64,000 nt of DNA from Robiginitomaculum sp. GTDB lineage: Bacteria > Pseudomonadota > Alphaproteobacteria > Caulobacterales > Maricaulaceae. The stretch lies in NCBI GenBank assembly GCA_002733605.1, contig NVWK01000003.1, forward strand, positions 1-64,000, in the 5' to 3' direction. Each line of letters starts with the position of its first letter. Within the stretch, counting starts at the first letter, position 1. Positions 18,706 through 28,192 of this stretch are shown piece after piece. Under the pieces are notes generated by a model. That model did no database searches and had not been told where the DNA came from. It was given only the letters and a program-made list of their open reading frames with translations. A program made the translations under genes and the position numbers.

Positions 18706-20691
18706 TTGTTTGTATCTAAAATTTTAAGTCGCGTGTCATTTGCGGTGTTTGCCACATTTGCTATTTTTGGGCCAATTTCTAACACCGCCATTGCAGCGGC
18801 GCCCAATATAGATATTTATGCACAACTTCCGAGGACGGCATCTGTTCGTGTCTCACCTGATGGAAAATACATTGCAATGTTGGCGCCCTATCGCGGAGAC
18901 AAAGCGGTTTTCGTCTACAACCTACAAAACCCTAGCGCCAATACGGTCATTATCACGCCACCCAAAGACTCGATTGTTAAGGCGATTGATTGGGCCAGCA
19001 GCAAGCATGTGATTATGGTTGCCCGTATTCGCGACAAAGGCGCCGGTAAAATGAAACGCTATAGTACCCTATATAGCCGCTGGGTCTCGACAAATGTTGA
19101 AACGCAAAAATCCGTTATCTTGATGAATGATAAGCTTATGGAGAAATCTTACCCCATCACAAGCGCGGGGGCATACCTCCACAGCCTGCCGGATGACCCA
19201 GATTATGTGTTAATGGCCCTCGCAGAATTTGGAATTAAGCCCGAGCAAAGGCATTACCGCGTTAATCTTAATACGGGCAAAGAGCGATTAAAACGTCTCT
19301 TGCCAATCAGCACCCAAAACATTGCATTTTCAAGTGATGGTGAGAAAATACTGGCGCGTGAAGACTATAATCGAAGAAACGGTGTCTACAAAGTCTTCCA
19401 TGGTGCAGGGAAAAAAGAGACCGTAGTTTATCAATCAAAGTTTGATAAAACAAAGAACCGCACGACATATTTCATTACTGTCTTCGATGGAAAAATTCTT
19501 ATGCAAGAGGATGAGAATGAGGAATTAACGCTTTTCACAATCGACCCGGCATCGAAAACCCGGGCACCATTTACAATCAATGCCAATATTGGTTCAGGGC
19601 ATGTGTATCGACCAATTTTTGATACTATAACGGACGAGTTGATAGGCATTAGCTATACAGATGACATCCCAAAGCAGGTGTTCAGCGCAGAACCTTATAA
19701 AACCTGGCACAGAAAAGCCAAAAAGGCATTGAAGGGTAATGAAGTAAGAATTCTTTCCCGCACAAAAGACAATGCAAAGGTAACGCTTTATGCGCAAAGC
19801 GCTTCAAACCCGGGGACATTCTATCTTTTTGAACCGAAAGAAGGGAAGATTTCGTATCTTGGGGGAAGCTACCCAGAGATTGACCCTTCACAAATCGCAC
19901 AGACAGTCCGGTTCGATTTTACAGCTCGTGATGGGGTGGAAATTCCCGCGTATATAACATTCCCTCCGGGGAAAACGAAAGCCAGTGGGCCGATGCCAAT
20001 GGTCGTATTGCCTCATGGCGGGCCTTCGGCTCGGGATACTGCGAGCTTTGATTTTTGGGCGCAATATCTGGCAGCCAAGGGCTATGTGGTTTTCAAACCG
20101 CAATTCCGGGGATCTACAGGATTTGGCTATGATTTGAGAGAGAAAGGTTATGGCGAATTTGGAGATAAGATGCTTACGGATACGATTGATGGCGTAAGAC
20201 ATCTTATTAGTAAAAACATTGCGATTGCTGATAAAATTTGTGTTACTGGCGCCAGTTATGGTGGATATCAAGCCCTTGCCTTACCGATGGTTGAGCCGGA
20301 CATGTTTAAATGTGCGTTGTCTGTAAATGGAGTCTCTCAAATTCGCGATATTTTAAAATATGAGGTCGCGCGCACCGGAAATAACAGCTCGGCAATAAAA
20401 TTCTGGAGGAGAATAATCGGAGATCGTTTTGATGACAAGGATATGTTGATCGCGCAATCTCCAGCCGAGAATGTCGCGAAAATAAAAGCCGAAATCGTGC
20501 TCGTTCACGGTACTGACGACATGACAGTCCCGCTTAAGCAATCCAAAACCATGGCTAAAGCCCTAAAGAAAGCGGGCCGTTCTGGCGACATCATTTTGCT
20601 GCCAAATGACGATCACAATTTGTCTTTGCCGCAATCTCGAAAAAAGATGTTGGAAGCCAGTGACGCTTTGTTCGCAAAGCATTTGGACTAA
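18706..20691 (+). CDS. exported S9-family serine peptidase (prolyl oligopeptidase type)
   Basis: This 661-aa protein uses a TTG start preceded by GAGGGGAG. A signal peptide ends around ISNTAIAAA. The N-terminal ~390 residues form a beta-propeller-like region (VSPDGKYIAML), and the C-terminal alpha/beta-hydrolase domain has GASYGGYQ with the nucleophile Ser, HGTDDMTVP with Asp and NDDHN with His. S9 enzymes cleave short peptides, here probably in the periplasm. The gene is the first chromosomal gene after the element. An unspecific aminoacyl-peptidase subfamily is most likely. Confidence 0.92.
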   Translation: MFVSKILSRVSFAVFATFAIFGPISNTAIAAAPNIDIYAQLPRTASVRVSPDGKYIAMLAPYRGDKAVFVYNLQNPSANTVIITPPKDSIVKAIDWASSKHVIMVARIRDKGAGKMKRYSTLYSRWVSTNVETQKSVILMNDKLMEKSYPITSAGAYLHSLPDDPDYVLMALAEFGIKPEQRHYRVNLNTGKERLKRLLPISTQNIAFSSDGEKILAREDYNRRNGVYKVFHGAGKKETVVYQSKFDKTKNRTTYFITVFDGKILMQEDENEELTLFTIDPASKTRAPFTINANIGSGHVYRPIFDTITDELIGISYTDDIPKQVFSAEPYKTWHRKAKKALKGNEVRILSRTKDNAKVTLYAQSASNPGTFYLFEPKEGKISYLGGSYPEIDPSQIAQTVRFDFTARDGVEIPAYITFPPGKTKASGPMPMVVLPHGGPSARDTASFDFWAQYLAAKGYVVFKPQFRGSTGFGYDLREKGYGEFGDKMLTDTIDGVRHLISKNIAIADKICVTGASYGGYQALALPMVEPDMFKCALSVNGVSQIRDILKYEVARTGNNSSAIKFWRRIIGDRFDDKDMLIAQSPAENVAKIKAEIVLVHGTDDMTVPLKQSKTMAKALKKAGRSGDIILLPNDDHNLSLPQSRKKMLEASDALFAKHLD

Positions 20692-20722
20692 AAGCCGGAC
20701 AAGACCAAATATCCCGGCAAGC

Positions 20723-21901
20723 CTAAATCACAAATGTCGGGTCCGTAATCGCGTGGAATGCAGGTTTGGGTTCGCGGTTTGCATCGAATAGCAATGGGTA
20801 ATTTGTGCGGCTTATAGGGAATGTATTGAGCCAGGTTTGGTCATCTGTCAGCCCCCAAAATGTTGCGGACGTCACACTTGGTCGTGCGACCAGCCCGTTG
20901 AAAATATCCCTGTAAAGCTGTGCTTGCGTGCGCAATACGCTGTCAGGGATATTCGCGCCATAATCGGCCGCGCAATTTGTCGGTGGGCTCCCATAACAAC
21001 TCCCAGGGTCGGTATACACCGAGATATCCAACTCGGTAATATGGTTTTCCAGTCCGGCAAACAAATTATCGACCGCGTCGATTGCCCCTAATATATCATC
21101 TGGGTTAACGGTGGTTGACACATGGGCTTGATGACCAACCCCGTCCAGCGGTATATTACGGGCCAGCAAATCTTCGATGATTTGCAGAAAACGCGCCTGT
21201 TTGTCTGGTGATTCAGTATTATAATCATTGATGAAAAGCTTTACATCCGGGTCTGCGGCCCGCGCGGCTTGAAATGCCCAGTCAATATATTCGGGGCCAA
21301 CCGCTTGATACCAATTATTGTCACGATATGGCGCAGTGCCGCCGTCTCCATCACTGGTGACTTCATTGACGACGTCCCACGCATAAACTTTGCCTTTGAA
21401 ATGGGTGACAACATCTGTGATATATTTCTCAAGCCGTGCGCGAATATCCGCGCGCGTACCTGCGAAAAAATAGTCAGGTGTTTGTTGGTGCCAGAGCAGT
21501 GTATGACCGCGTAGTTGAATGTTATTTGCCTCGGCAAATGTCAGCAGGGCATCCGCTTCACTGAAGTTATAATTCCCCTCTGTTGGTGCAATGGCCTGCG
21601 GCTTCATAGCATTCTCGGCCGTAATTGAGCTAAACTGATTGGCTAGAATATTCGCATCATCTGACCCGGTTTGAATTTGTAGGGCCCCAATGGCCGCCCC
21701 AATGAGAAAGTTGGGCGCATAGGTGCCGCGTAAGAGCCCGGAAACCGGAGGGGTAGGGGCTGGCGGAGGTGGCGGAGGGACAGGCACTGGCACCGGTATC
21801 GATGCGGGCAATGATCCGCCACTACTGCCGCAACCGGGAAGAAGCGTGGCTGCGAAACCTGCAAGTAATTTCAATCGTGTACGTGCTGTAATATCGACCA
21901 T
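20723..21901 (-). CDS. GH10 endo-1,4-beta-xylanase lipoprotein
   Basis: This 392-aa protein, counted from MVDITART, has a lipobox LLPGC near residue 20, then a Pro-rich linker and a GH10 catalytic domain. WDVVNEV holds the acid/base Glu and ITELDISV the nucleophile Glu; HTLLWHQQ and FINDYN are further family motifs. It hydrolyses xylan backbones at the cell surface or in the periplasm. An upstream frame extends 33 codons but would bury the lipobox. An operator-like xyl-box lies 72 bp upstream, pointing to xylose/xylan-responsive control. It converges with the S9 peptidase gene. Confidence 0.92.
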   Translation of the reverse strand: MVDITARTRLKLLAGFAATLLPGCGSSGGSLPASIPVPVPVPPPPPPAPTPPVSGLLRGTYAPNFLIGAAIGALQIQTGSDDANILANQFSSITAENAMKPQAIAPTEGNYNFSEADALLTFAEANNIQLRGHTLLWHQQTPDYFFAGTRADIRARLEKYITDVVTHFKGKVYAWDVVNEVTSDGDGGTAPYRDNNWYQAVGPEYIDWAFQAARAADPDVKLFINDYNTESPDKQARFLQIIEDLLARNIPLDGVGHQAHVSTTVNPDDILGAIDAVDNLFAGLENHITELDISVYTDPGSCYGSPPTNCAADYGANIPDSVLRTQAQLYRDIFNGLVARPSVTSATFWGLTDDQTWLNTFPISRTNYPLLFDANREPKPAFHAITDPTFVI

Positions 21902-21972
21902 AAGTAACGACCCGGTGATCTGGGCTCCCCAAAATAAACAATTTTCTTGTTCTCGTGTCAGTAGACATAAAA

Positions 21973-21986
21973 TGCTAGCGCTAACA
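21973..21986. promoter_or_regulatory. xyl-box-like LacI-family operator
   Basis: TGCTAGCGCTAACA differs at one base from the TGGTAGCGCTAACA xyl-box that I recall from xylan-utilisation regulons (Xanthomonas, and similar in Caulobacter). Its centre TAGCGCTA is a perfect palindrome, typical of LacI-family operators. It lies upstream of the xylanase gene; the regulator gene is not in this window. Confidence 0.7.
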
Positions 21987-22162
21987 ATTTCGTAATACAA
22001 GGGTTTATTGAGGCATGCTTACATTTAGGCTGTTGCACTCTTGTTTCAATATACTCACTGTACAAAGCTCCGTTTCGTGTGAAGTAAAGTTGCATATTTT
22101 TACAGAACCCTTAACGCGTTATGTCTAATCAAGGTGTGGTATTATATTCCAAGGGGGTTGTT

Positions 22163-24376
22163 GTGGCGCGTTTTCTCATATTTGTGATTGTGTTGTTTGC
22201 CATGTCTGCAGGGCCTGCAAGTGCGCAGGATGTAAAAACAAAACCCGTGACCCGCCCCAAAATTGGCTTGGTGCTTGGCGGAGGTGGGGCAAAAGGGTTG
22301 GCCCATGTAGGAATCATAAAAATTCTGGAAGATAATCATATTCCGGTAGACGTCGTTGCAGGCACCAGCATGGGGGCGATCATCGGCTCGCTTTATGCAT
22401 CCGGCTATACATCGGACGAGCTTATCAAAATCACCAATGATCTTGATTGGGCTGATGTTTTCACGGACAAAACGGCGCGAAGCCGGGCTACATTTCGCCG
22501 AAAATCCGATGAGTACGGATTTTTAACCGACTACAAATTGACCTTCAGGAACGGGAAATTGGTTTTGCCAACGGGTATTATTCAGGGCCAAAACCTGTTC
22601 CTTGAATTATCAAAACTTTTAGAAAAAACGAGATCTATAGGGAAATTTGATGATTTACCGATCCCGTTTCGCCTTGTGGCAACCGATTTAAGCACGGGGA
22701 GGGCCGTCGTTATGACGGACGGAGATCTAGCCACGGCCGTGTTCGCATCTATGGCCATTCCCGGATTCCTGCCGCCCGTCGAACGCGAAGGCAAGTTTTT
22801 GGTCGATGGTGGCTTGGTCAATAATTTACCGATTGATTTAGCCAGACAATTAGGCGCAGATATTGTCATTGTGGTCAATGTTGGTTCTGATCCGAAACCC
22901 GCCAGTGAAATAGGCAGTTTCATAGATGTTCTTCGACAAACGCAACTTATTCTAACTCAGGCCAATACCAATTTCCAGCTCTCGACATTGCAGGATACGG
23001 ATGTGCTGATCACGCCTGATTTGGGCAATCTAGGGGTTGGTAGCTTTGGAAAGTCTGCCGAATTGGTAACGCTTGGTCGCACTTCGGCGCAAAACCTCAT
23101 GCCCCTTATGGCTAAATTGCAGCTTAATGATGAAGACTGGAAAGCCCATGTGGCGGCGCGGCGTCCTAAACGTCTCCAAACGCCGGTCATTGATGAAGTA
23201 CGTATCGTACAAAACTCGAAACTGACTGATAAAGTACTGCGTCGGGGCATCTCCCAAGAAGAAGGAAAAATTCTGAATACGCAGCGTCTCAATAGGGATA
23301 TCAATAAATTATACGGTGGGGATACATTTAGCCGCATAACATATCGTTTGCTTGAAGAGGAGGAACGCAATGTATTGCAGGTCTCAGCGACAGCAAAAGA
23401 ATCCGCGGATGGATATTTTAGATTCGGCGTGTTGCTTGATTCTAATTTAGAAAACGAGTCCAGTTTTCAACTGGGCGTATCTTACACGAAACCGCAAATG
23501 ACCCGTTTTGGCGGGGAGTGGCGCACAGAATTAAATCTCGGAGATGTTATCGAGGGTATCAGCGAATTTTATCAACCATTAGGCGCGAAACAAAGATTTT
23601 TTATTGAACCTTCCGTCTTTATTGGCCGCGATAAAAGTGATTTTTTCGATGCGAACGATCAACGGCACGGGGAAGTGAAAACCCTATTATACGGCACGTC
23701 ATTGCAAGGCGGGTATTTGCTCGGGCGATGGGGTGAAATCCGCACAGGTGTTAGGCTGAGCAAAGGTACATTAAGCTTTACGGATAAAACACTTGGACTG
23801 GGAAAAATCAATATTCAAGACGCAAACTTCCTTGGACAGCTGAATATAGACACACTTGACAGCATATCATTTCCCACAAGTGGCGGGATTTTAGTCGCAG
23901 AATTCAAAATCCATGACGAGTTTTTTGGTGGTGAGTTTGAATACCGTGAGGTCAGTGTTGTAGGGTATAAACCCACCACATTTGGACGGCACACATTTGG
24001 TGTCGGGGCACGGTTAAGTGGGGCTTCAGGGCGGGATTCCAATATTTTCGGTTTAACCCAATTGGGTGGTTTTCAGGAATTGTCGGGTTTTAGCCAGGGC
24101 GAGCTTTCAGGCCAGTATGCGGGCCTGCTTTTTGGCAATTATTATTATCGGTTAAATAAACAGGCCCCAATATTTGACACCCCCATATTTTTGGGTGGCT
24201 CGATAGAGGCGGGCAATGTTTTTCAAAACTGGGACAGTGTAGGGCTTGATAATTTGATCTATGCTGCCAGTGTCTTTGCCGGCATAAAATCGCCTCTCGG
24301 CCCTGTTTTCGTTGGGTTCGGATATAATGATACGGGCGCGACCTCACTCTACTTCTCGATCGGAAGTTTCTTTTAG
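22163..24376 (+). CDS. PlpD-like patatin phospholipase with outer-membrane barrel
   Basis: This 737-aa protein, from a GTG start with AAGGGGG 6 nt before it, has a signal peptide (FLIFVIVLFAM...ASAQ). A patatin domain follows with GGGGAKG oxyanion loop, GTSMG nucleophile and VDGGLVNN catalytic Asp. It continues with a POTRA-like segment (PVIDEVRIVQN) and a 16-strand-type barrel region ending in a terminal Phe (SIGSFF). This order defines type Vd autotransporters such as PlpD, which export or display a phospholipase A1. An ATG 42 nt upstream opens the same frame but without a ribosome site. Confidence 0.92.
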   Translation: MARFLIFVIVLFAMSAGPASAQDVKTKPVTRPKIGLVLGGGGAKGLAHVGIIKILEDNHIPVDVVAGTSMGAIIGSLYASGYTSDELIKITNDLDWADVFTDKTARSRATFRRKSDEYGFLTDYKLTFRNGKLVLPTGIIQGQNLFLELSKLLEKTRSIGKFDDLPIPFRLVATDLSTGRAVVMTDGDLATAVFASMAIPGFLPPVEREGKFLVDGGLVNNLPIDLARQLGADIVIVVNVGSDPKPASEIGSFIDVLRQTQLILTQANTNFQLSTLQDTDVLITPDLGNLGVGSFGKSAELVTLGRTSAQNLMPLMAKLQLNDEDWKAHVAARRPKRLQTPVIDEVRIVQNSKLTDKVLRRGISQEEGKILNTQRLNRDINKLYGGDTFSRITYRLLEEEERNVLQVSATAKESADGYFRFGVLLDSNLENESSFQLGVSYTKPQMTRFGGEWRTELNLGDVIEGISEFYQPLGAKQRFFIEPSVFIGRDKSDFFDANDQRHGEVKTLLYGTSLQGGYLLGRWGEIRTGVRLSKGTLSFTDKTLGLGKINIQDANFLGQLNIDTLDSISFPTSGGILVAEFKIHDEFFGGEFEYREVSVVGYKPTTFGRHTFGVGARLSGASGRDSNIFGLTQLGGFQELSGFSQGELSGQYAGLLFGNYYYRLNKQAPIFDTPIFLGGSIEAGNVFQNWDSVGLDNLIYAASVFAGIKSPLGPVFVGFGYNDTGATSLYFSIGSFF

Positions 24377-24515
24377 AGATACGAAGACAAGAGATATGAT
24401 TGTAGTAAGGCGGCTTTAAAGATGAAACATTGTGCTCGCGGGGCAAATCAATGTTGAATCCCGGGATGACCGCCTCACTACTTTGTGACATATATGTGGT
24501 TTGAAAAACTGCAAC

Positions 24516-24531
24516 CGTGATCTTCATCACG
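24516..24531. promoter_or_regulatory. Crp/Fnr-family binding site
   Basis: CGTGA-TCTTCA-TCACG has the spacing and inner bases of the Crp consensus (TGTGA-N6-TCACA), with AA before and TTT after. It directly precedes a possible -35 element of the sigma factor gene. Confidence 0.6.
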
Positions 24532-24532
24532 T

Positions 24533-24560
24533 TTGATCAAAATTTGTGTGTTTATATAGG
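24533..24560 (+). promoter_or_regulatory. putative promoter of the sigma factor gene
   Basis: TTGATC (24533-24538) is followed after 16 bp by TATAGG (24555-24560). It overlaps the edge of the Crp-like site and lies about 180 bp before the start codon, leaving a long leader with a hairpin. Confidence 0.4.
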
Positions 24561-24588
24561 GAAAATTACAATATAGGCACATCATAGC

Positions 24589-24657
24589 TCTCACAGAGGG
24601 TGGAAACCCTGTGAGATTAGGCCCGTATTCCCCATATTCTCCATATTCTCCATATCT
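24589..24657 (+). other. structured leader: hairpin plus 9-bp tandem repeats
   Basis: TCTCACAGAGGGT (24589-24601) pairs with ACCCTGTGAGA (24606-24616) around GGAA with a 2-nt bulge. It is followed by four 9-bp direct repeats of the type CCATATTCT (24623-24657). Both lie in the untranslated leader of the sigma factor gene. No T-run follows the hairpin. A role in mRNA control is inference. Confidence 0.5.
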
Positions 24658-24735
24658 GAGAATTTAGTTTTGAACCAAAACACCCTTTCTACCGACTTTC
24701 TATATAAGAGATTAAAGTTGGAGGTGTTCCTGCGC

Positions 24736-25302
24736 ATGTCTAGAAATGTTGCACGTGTATTTGATGAGTATCTGGTTGTCTGTGCTCGCGCCGGTGATCG
24801 GGCGGCGCTTGGACGTCTTGTGAAATACTGGCAGCCCAAATTACTGGCCCACGCATACCGCTTGACCGGAGACGTCGAGATTGCCAAAGATGTGGCGCAA
24901 GATGGTTGGGCCGACATACTAAAAGGGCTGCCAGGGTTAAAGGAAAGCACAGTTTTTCCGGCGTGGGCATACCGGATTGTGACACGTCGGGCCGTTGATC
25001 GCATTCGGCGTGCCCAACGCAAACGACGCACAGAGGCAGCTTTCGCAGCCGAACCCTCATTATCTGATCGAACATCAGAAAAAATGGAGATCGCTGTTGA
25101 TCGCACCCCGATTACCTGTGCGATTGCAGAACTTTCCACATCACAACGTGTCGTTATCGCTTTGTTTTACTTGGAAGAATTGAGTGTCACAGAGATTTCT
25201 GTGGCTCTGGAGGTTCCGGCGGGAACCGTGAAAACCCGTCTTATGCACGCGCGCCGTAAATTGCGCGCATATCTAGAAGGAGAAGATCATGGACGAACTT
25301 GA
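24736..25302 (+). CDS. ECF-type RNA polymerase sigma factor
   Basis: This 188-aa protein has region 2 (LGRLVKYWQPKLLAHAYRL...AKDVAQDGWADIL) and region 4 (LSTSQRVVIALFYLEELSVTEISVALEV, PAGTVKTRLMHARRKLR), the standard two-domain ECF layout. The ATG at 24736 is chosen over a TTG 22 codons upstream because the domain begins just after it. Its end overlaps the downstream membrane-protein gene by 14 nt, a frequent sigma/anti-sigma arrangement. The signal is unknown, and a Crp-like site upstream suggests metabolic control. Confidence 0.9.
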   Translation: MSRNVARVFDEYLVVCARAGDRAALGRLVKYWQPKLLAHAYRLTGDVEIAKDVAQDGWADILKGLPGLKESTVFPAWAYRIVTRRAVDRIRRAQRKRRTEAAFAAEPSLSDRTSEKMEIAVDRTPITCAIAELSTSQRVVIALFYLEELSVTEISVALEVPAGTVKTRLMHARRKLRAYLEGEDHGRT

Positions 25303-25651
25303 TAGAAAAATTGAAGAAGCTTTAAGCGCTGAGGACCGCGCGTTAATGGAGCATTTTGGCGAGCAGGGCCTTTTGGGGCAATTCGGTAGCTTATTTAGCG
25401 GGAAACTGGCTTGGTTGACGGCCATCACAGTGATTGCCGGTTTCGGCATGTTTATATTGGGTGTTTATGCGGCTTGGAATTTCATAAATGCCCCTGACAT
25501 ATCTGGCATGTTACGATGGGGTGGTGTGGCCTGGTTCGGCTTTATCAGTCTAATGATGATTAAAATCTGGAGTTGGATGCGTATGGAGACGAACCGGATT
25601 TTACGGGAAGTGAAACGTCTGGAGCTTCAAATCGCCCGTATGAAAGCCTAG
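25289..25651 (+). CDS. two-TM protein coupled to the sigma factor (DUF6768-like)
   Basis: This 120-aa protein begins MDELDRKIEEALSAED, a soluble N-terminus. Two TM helices follow (about 42-64 and 76-93), then a short coiled-coil tail ending LELQIARMKA. The arrangement and N-terminal motif recall DUF6768 proteins, which sit beside ECF sigma genes. It overlaps the sigma gene by 14 nt. It is a plausible anti-sigma or sensor component; the name is from memory. Confidence 0.75.
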   Translation: MDELDRKIEEALSAEDRALMEHFGEQGLLGQFGSLFSGKLAWLTAITVIAGFGMFILGVYAAWNFINAPDISGMLRWGGVAWFGFISLMMIKIWSWMRMETNRILREVKRLELQIARMKA

Positions 25652-25665
25652 GTGAAGTAAAAAAT

Positions 25666-26532
25666 CTAACCATATGATTTTATATTCGTTTTTAGAAACT
25701 TTATGAAGGTTTGAATCCGCGGGATACGGGCAATATCTTTGTGGGTTCTCAGCCAGAAAAGGCGATCAACAACAATTTCATTTTTAAGAATGGGCCTCAA
25801 ATCCTGATTTGCAATAAAATCGGGCAGGATTGCGAGGCCCATGCCGTTTTTGACCATTTCATATTGGGCTAGAATAGAGGTGCTGCGAATTGAAGGGGTG
25901 AGATTGGGAAGGGCTTCCTCAAAATAGCGTAATTCAGGCGCATAGATTAAATCATCGACATAGCCGATCAATGTATGCGCTGTCATGTCCGATTGGGATT
26001 GAATACTCGCGTGGGCCGCAAGATAGCTGGAACTGGCATATACATGCAGTTTATAAGGCAAAAAAGCTTCGGACACGATGTGCTTTGAGTTGGTTTTGGA
26101 CAGCCCGATAGCAATGTCGGCCTCGCGCCGTGACAGGCTGAGAAATCCACTGCCGGAAATAAGCTCGATTTGAATATTGGGATGCTGTTTATGAAACAGG
26201 CGCAGGAGCGGTGGCATAATGATCGCGCCAAAGCCTTCGGCAACACTGATACGGATTGTGCCGCCGTGCGCCTGCTGCAATCCTGTGCCCATCTGGTCGA
26301 TTTTGACCAATTCCAACTCGGCCTTTTCAGCGTGTTCAAAAATGGTCTTGCCCTGAGGTGTTAAAACATGCCCATGCCGCCCGCGTTCGAACAGGGTTAT
26401 ATTGATGTCGCTCTCAATACGTTTTAGGCGTCTGGAAACTGTTGTTTCGTCAATCCGCAGTGCTTCTGCTGCACGGGCCAGTTTTGAATGACGCGCAATC
26501 GACAAGACTATCTTCAAATCATCCCAATGCAT
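25666..26532 (-). CDS. LysR-family transcriptional regulator
   Basis: This 288-aa protein has an N-terminal winged helix (ARAAEALRIDETTVSRRLKRIE) and a substrate-binding domain beginning GTIRISVAEGFG. It is transcribed divergently from mmsA across a 157-bp gap holding an inverted repeat. It is therefore the likely regulator of the valine degradation operon. The effector is unknown. Confidence 0.92.
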   Translation of the reverse strand: MHWDDLKIVLSIARHSKLARAAEALRIDETTVSRRLKRIESDINITLFERGRHGHVLTPQGKTIFEHAEKAELELVKIDQMGTGLQQAHGGTIRISVAEGFGAIIMPPLLRLFHKQHPNIQIELISGSGFLSLSRREADIAIGLSKTNSKHIVSEAFLPYKLHVYASSSYLAAHASIQSQSDMTAHTLIGYVDDLIYAPELRYFEEALPNLTPSIRSTSILAQYEMVKNGMGLAILPDFIANQDLRPILKNEIVVDRLFWLRTHKDIARIPRIQTFIKFLKTNIKSYG

Positions 26533-26558
26533 TTTTAGGTTCCAACTTAACCTGCGTT

Positions 26559-26579
26559 ATTGCAGAAAATACATGCAAT
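26559..26579. promoter_or_regulatory. LysR-type operator between the regulator and mmsA
   Basis: ATTGCA-N9-TGCAAT is a perfect interrupted palindrome that satisfies the T-N11-A pattern of LysR boxes. It lies 27 bp from the LysR start, in the shared divergent promoter region. A further ATGCAA half-site lies about 30 bp toward mmsA. Confidence 0.65.
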
Positions 26580-26689
26580 ATTTCCTCTTTATCTTCGAAA
26601 ATGCAAGTTTATTGTCGAGATATAAGTTTTCATACAAAAACTGCCGGTTTCAGCCTAGGCTGGGTACTTAAATCAGGACGGAATACATC

Positions 26690-28183
26690 ATGCGCAAAAT
26701 TGGACATTTTATCGATGGCAAAAACATTGCTGGAACTTCGGGGCGCACGGCTGATATTTTCAATCCCAATACGGGGGCCGTACAGGCGCAAGTCACCATG
26801 GGCACGCCTGACGAGTTGGACATTGCCGTCCAGTCCGCCGTAAAAGCACAGGCCGAGTGGGCCAATGTAAATCCGCAGAAACGTTCTCGCGTCTTGTTTG
26901 CTTACAAAATGCTAGTCGATGCGCATATGGATGAATTGGCCGAACTCCTGTCATCAGAGCACGGTAAAGTCGTGGCCGATAGTCGCGGTGACGTTATGCG
27001 CGGCATTGACGTGATTGAATTTGCCTGTGGTGTACCGCAAAACCAAAAAGGCGAGCACACAATGGGCGCTGGCCCGGGCATTGATGTCTATTCAATTCGC
27101 AAGCCGCTCGGCGTTGTGGCGGCGATCACCCCGTTTAACTTCCCTGCTATGATCCCGATGTGGATGTTTGGCATGGCGATCTCGACTGGTAATGCCTGTA
27201 TCCTCAAACCTTCCGAGAAAGACCCGAGCGTCCCTATGCGCCTCGCAGAACTTTTTGTCGAAGCGGGTGGTCCGATTGGCTTGTTGAACGTTATTAACGG
27301 CGACAAAGAAGTCGTGGACGCGATTTTACAACATGATGATATCAAAGCCGTCAGTTTTGTCGGCTCCTCCGACATTGCTCATTATGTGTACCAAGAATCC
27401 GCCAAATACGGCAAACGCGCCCAATGCATGGGCGGCGCGAAAAATCACGGTATTATCCTGCCCGACGCCGATATGGACCAAGCGGTACAAGACGTGCTCG
27501 GCGCGGCCTTTGGCTCTGCTGGCGAACGTTGTATGGCCTTGCCAGTTGTTGTGCCGGTGGGCGAGGGGACGGCTGAACGCTTCCTCGAAAAAATGCTGCC
27601 AGCTATTGAAGGCTTGAAAATCGGTATCTCGACTGACCCTGACGCAGATTACGGCCCCGTGGTAACGGCGGCGCATAAAGCCAAAGTCACCGAGTACATT
27701 GATTTGGCAATTGAAGAAGGCGCAACCCTGCTCGTAGATGGCCGTGGTTTCGAGCTACAAGGTTATGAAGACGGCTATTTCCTCGGCCCCACATTATTTG
27801 ACAATGTCACCACCGATATGACCACCTATAAAGAAGAAATCTTCGGCCCCGTTCTCCAAATCGTACGTGCAGATACGTTCGAAGAAGCACTGGCCTTGCC
27901 GAGCGAACACCAATACGGCAACGGTGTCGCCATTTACACTGTCAATGGTCGTGCGGCTCGCGAATTTGCGGATCGTGTCGAGGTTGGCATGGTCGGCATC
28001 AACGTCCCCATTCCTGTCCCCGTCAGCTATCACAGCTTCGGCGGCTGGAAACGCTCGGCCTTCGGCGACATCAACCAATACGGCATGGAGGGCTTGCGCT
28101 TCTACACAAAAACAAAAACAGTCACCCAGCGCTGGCCGGACAAGCCAACCGAAGACAGCGCCTTCATCATTCCAACGTTTTAG
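26690..28183 (+). CDS. mmsA: CoA-acylating methylmalonate-semialdehyde dehydrogenase
   Basis: This 497-aa aldehyde-dehydrogenase superfamily enzyme converts methylmalonate semialdehyde to propionyl-CoA with NAD and CoA, the last step of valine degradation. GHFIDGK at the start, ITPFNFPAMIPMWMF, and GSAGERCMALPV with the catalytic Cys are MmsA hallmarks. It opens the operon with the next three valine genes; the gap to the next is 9 bp. Family certainty is high and the substrate assignment is supported by the neighbours. Confidence 0.95.
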   Translation: MRKIGHFIDGKNIAGTSGRTADIFNPNTGAVQAQVTMGTPDELDIAVQSAVKAQAEWANVNPQKRSRVLFAYKMLVDAHMDELAELLSSEHGKVVADSRGDVMRGIDVIEFACGVPQNQKGEHTMGAGPGIDVYSIRKPLGVVAAITPFNFPAMIPMWMFGMAISTGNACILKPSEKDPSVPMRLAELFVEAGGPIGLLNVINGDKEVVDAILQHDDIKAVSFVGSSDIAHYVYQESAKYGKRAQCMGGAKNHGIILPDADMDQAVQDVLGAAFGSAGERCMALPVVVPVGEGTAERFLEKMLPAIEGLKIGISTDPDADYGPVVTAAHKAKVTEYIDLAIEEGATLLVDGRGFELQGYEDGYFLGPTLFDNVTTDMTTYKEEIFGPVLQIVRADTFEEALALPSEHQYGNGVAIYTVNGRAAREFADRVEVGMVGINVPIPVPVSYHSFGGWKRSAFGDINQYGMEGLRFYTKTKTVTQRWPDKPTEDSAFIIPTF

Positions 28184-28192
28184 GGATTACAG

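Noticed and set aside
24090..24530. Minus-strand frame at the end of the patatin gene
   Set aside because: Most of it is antisense to the well-supported beta-barrel coding sequence and it is low-complexity in composition; no start signal.
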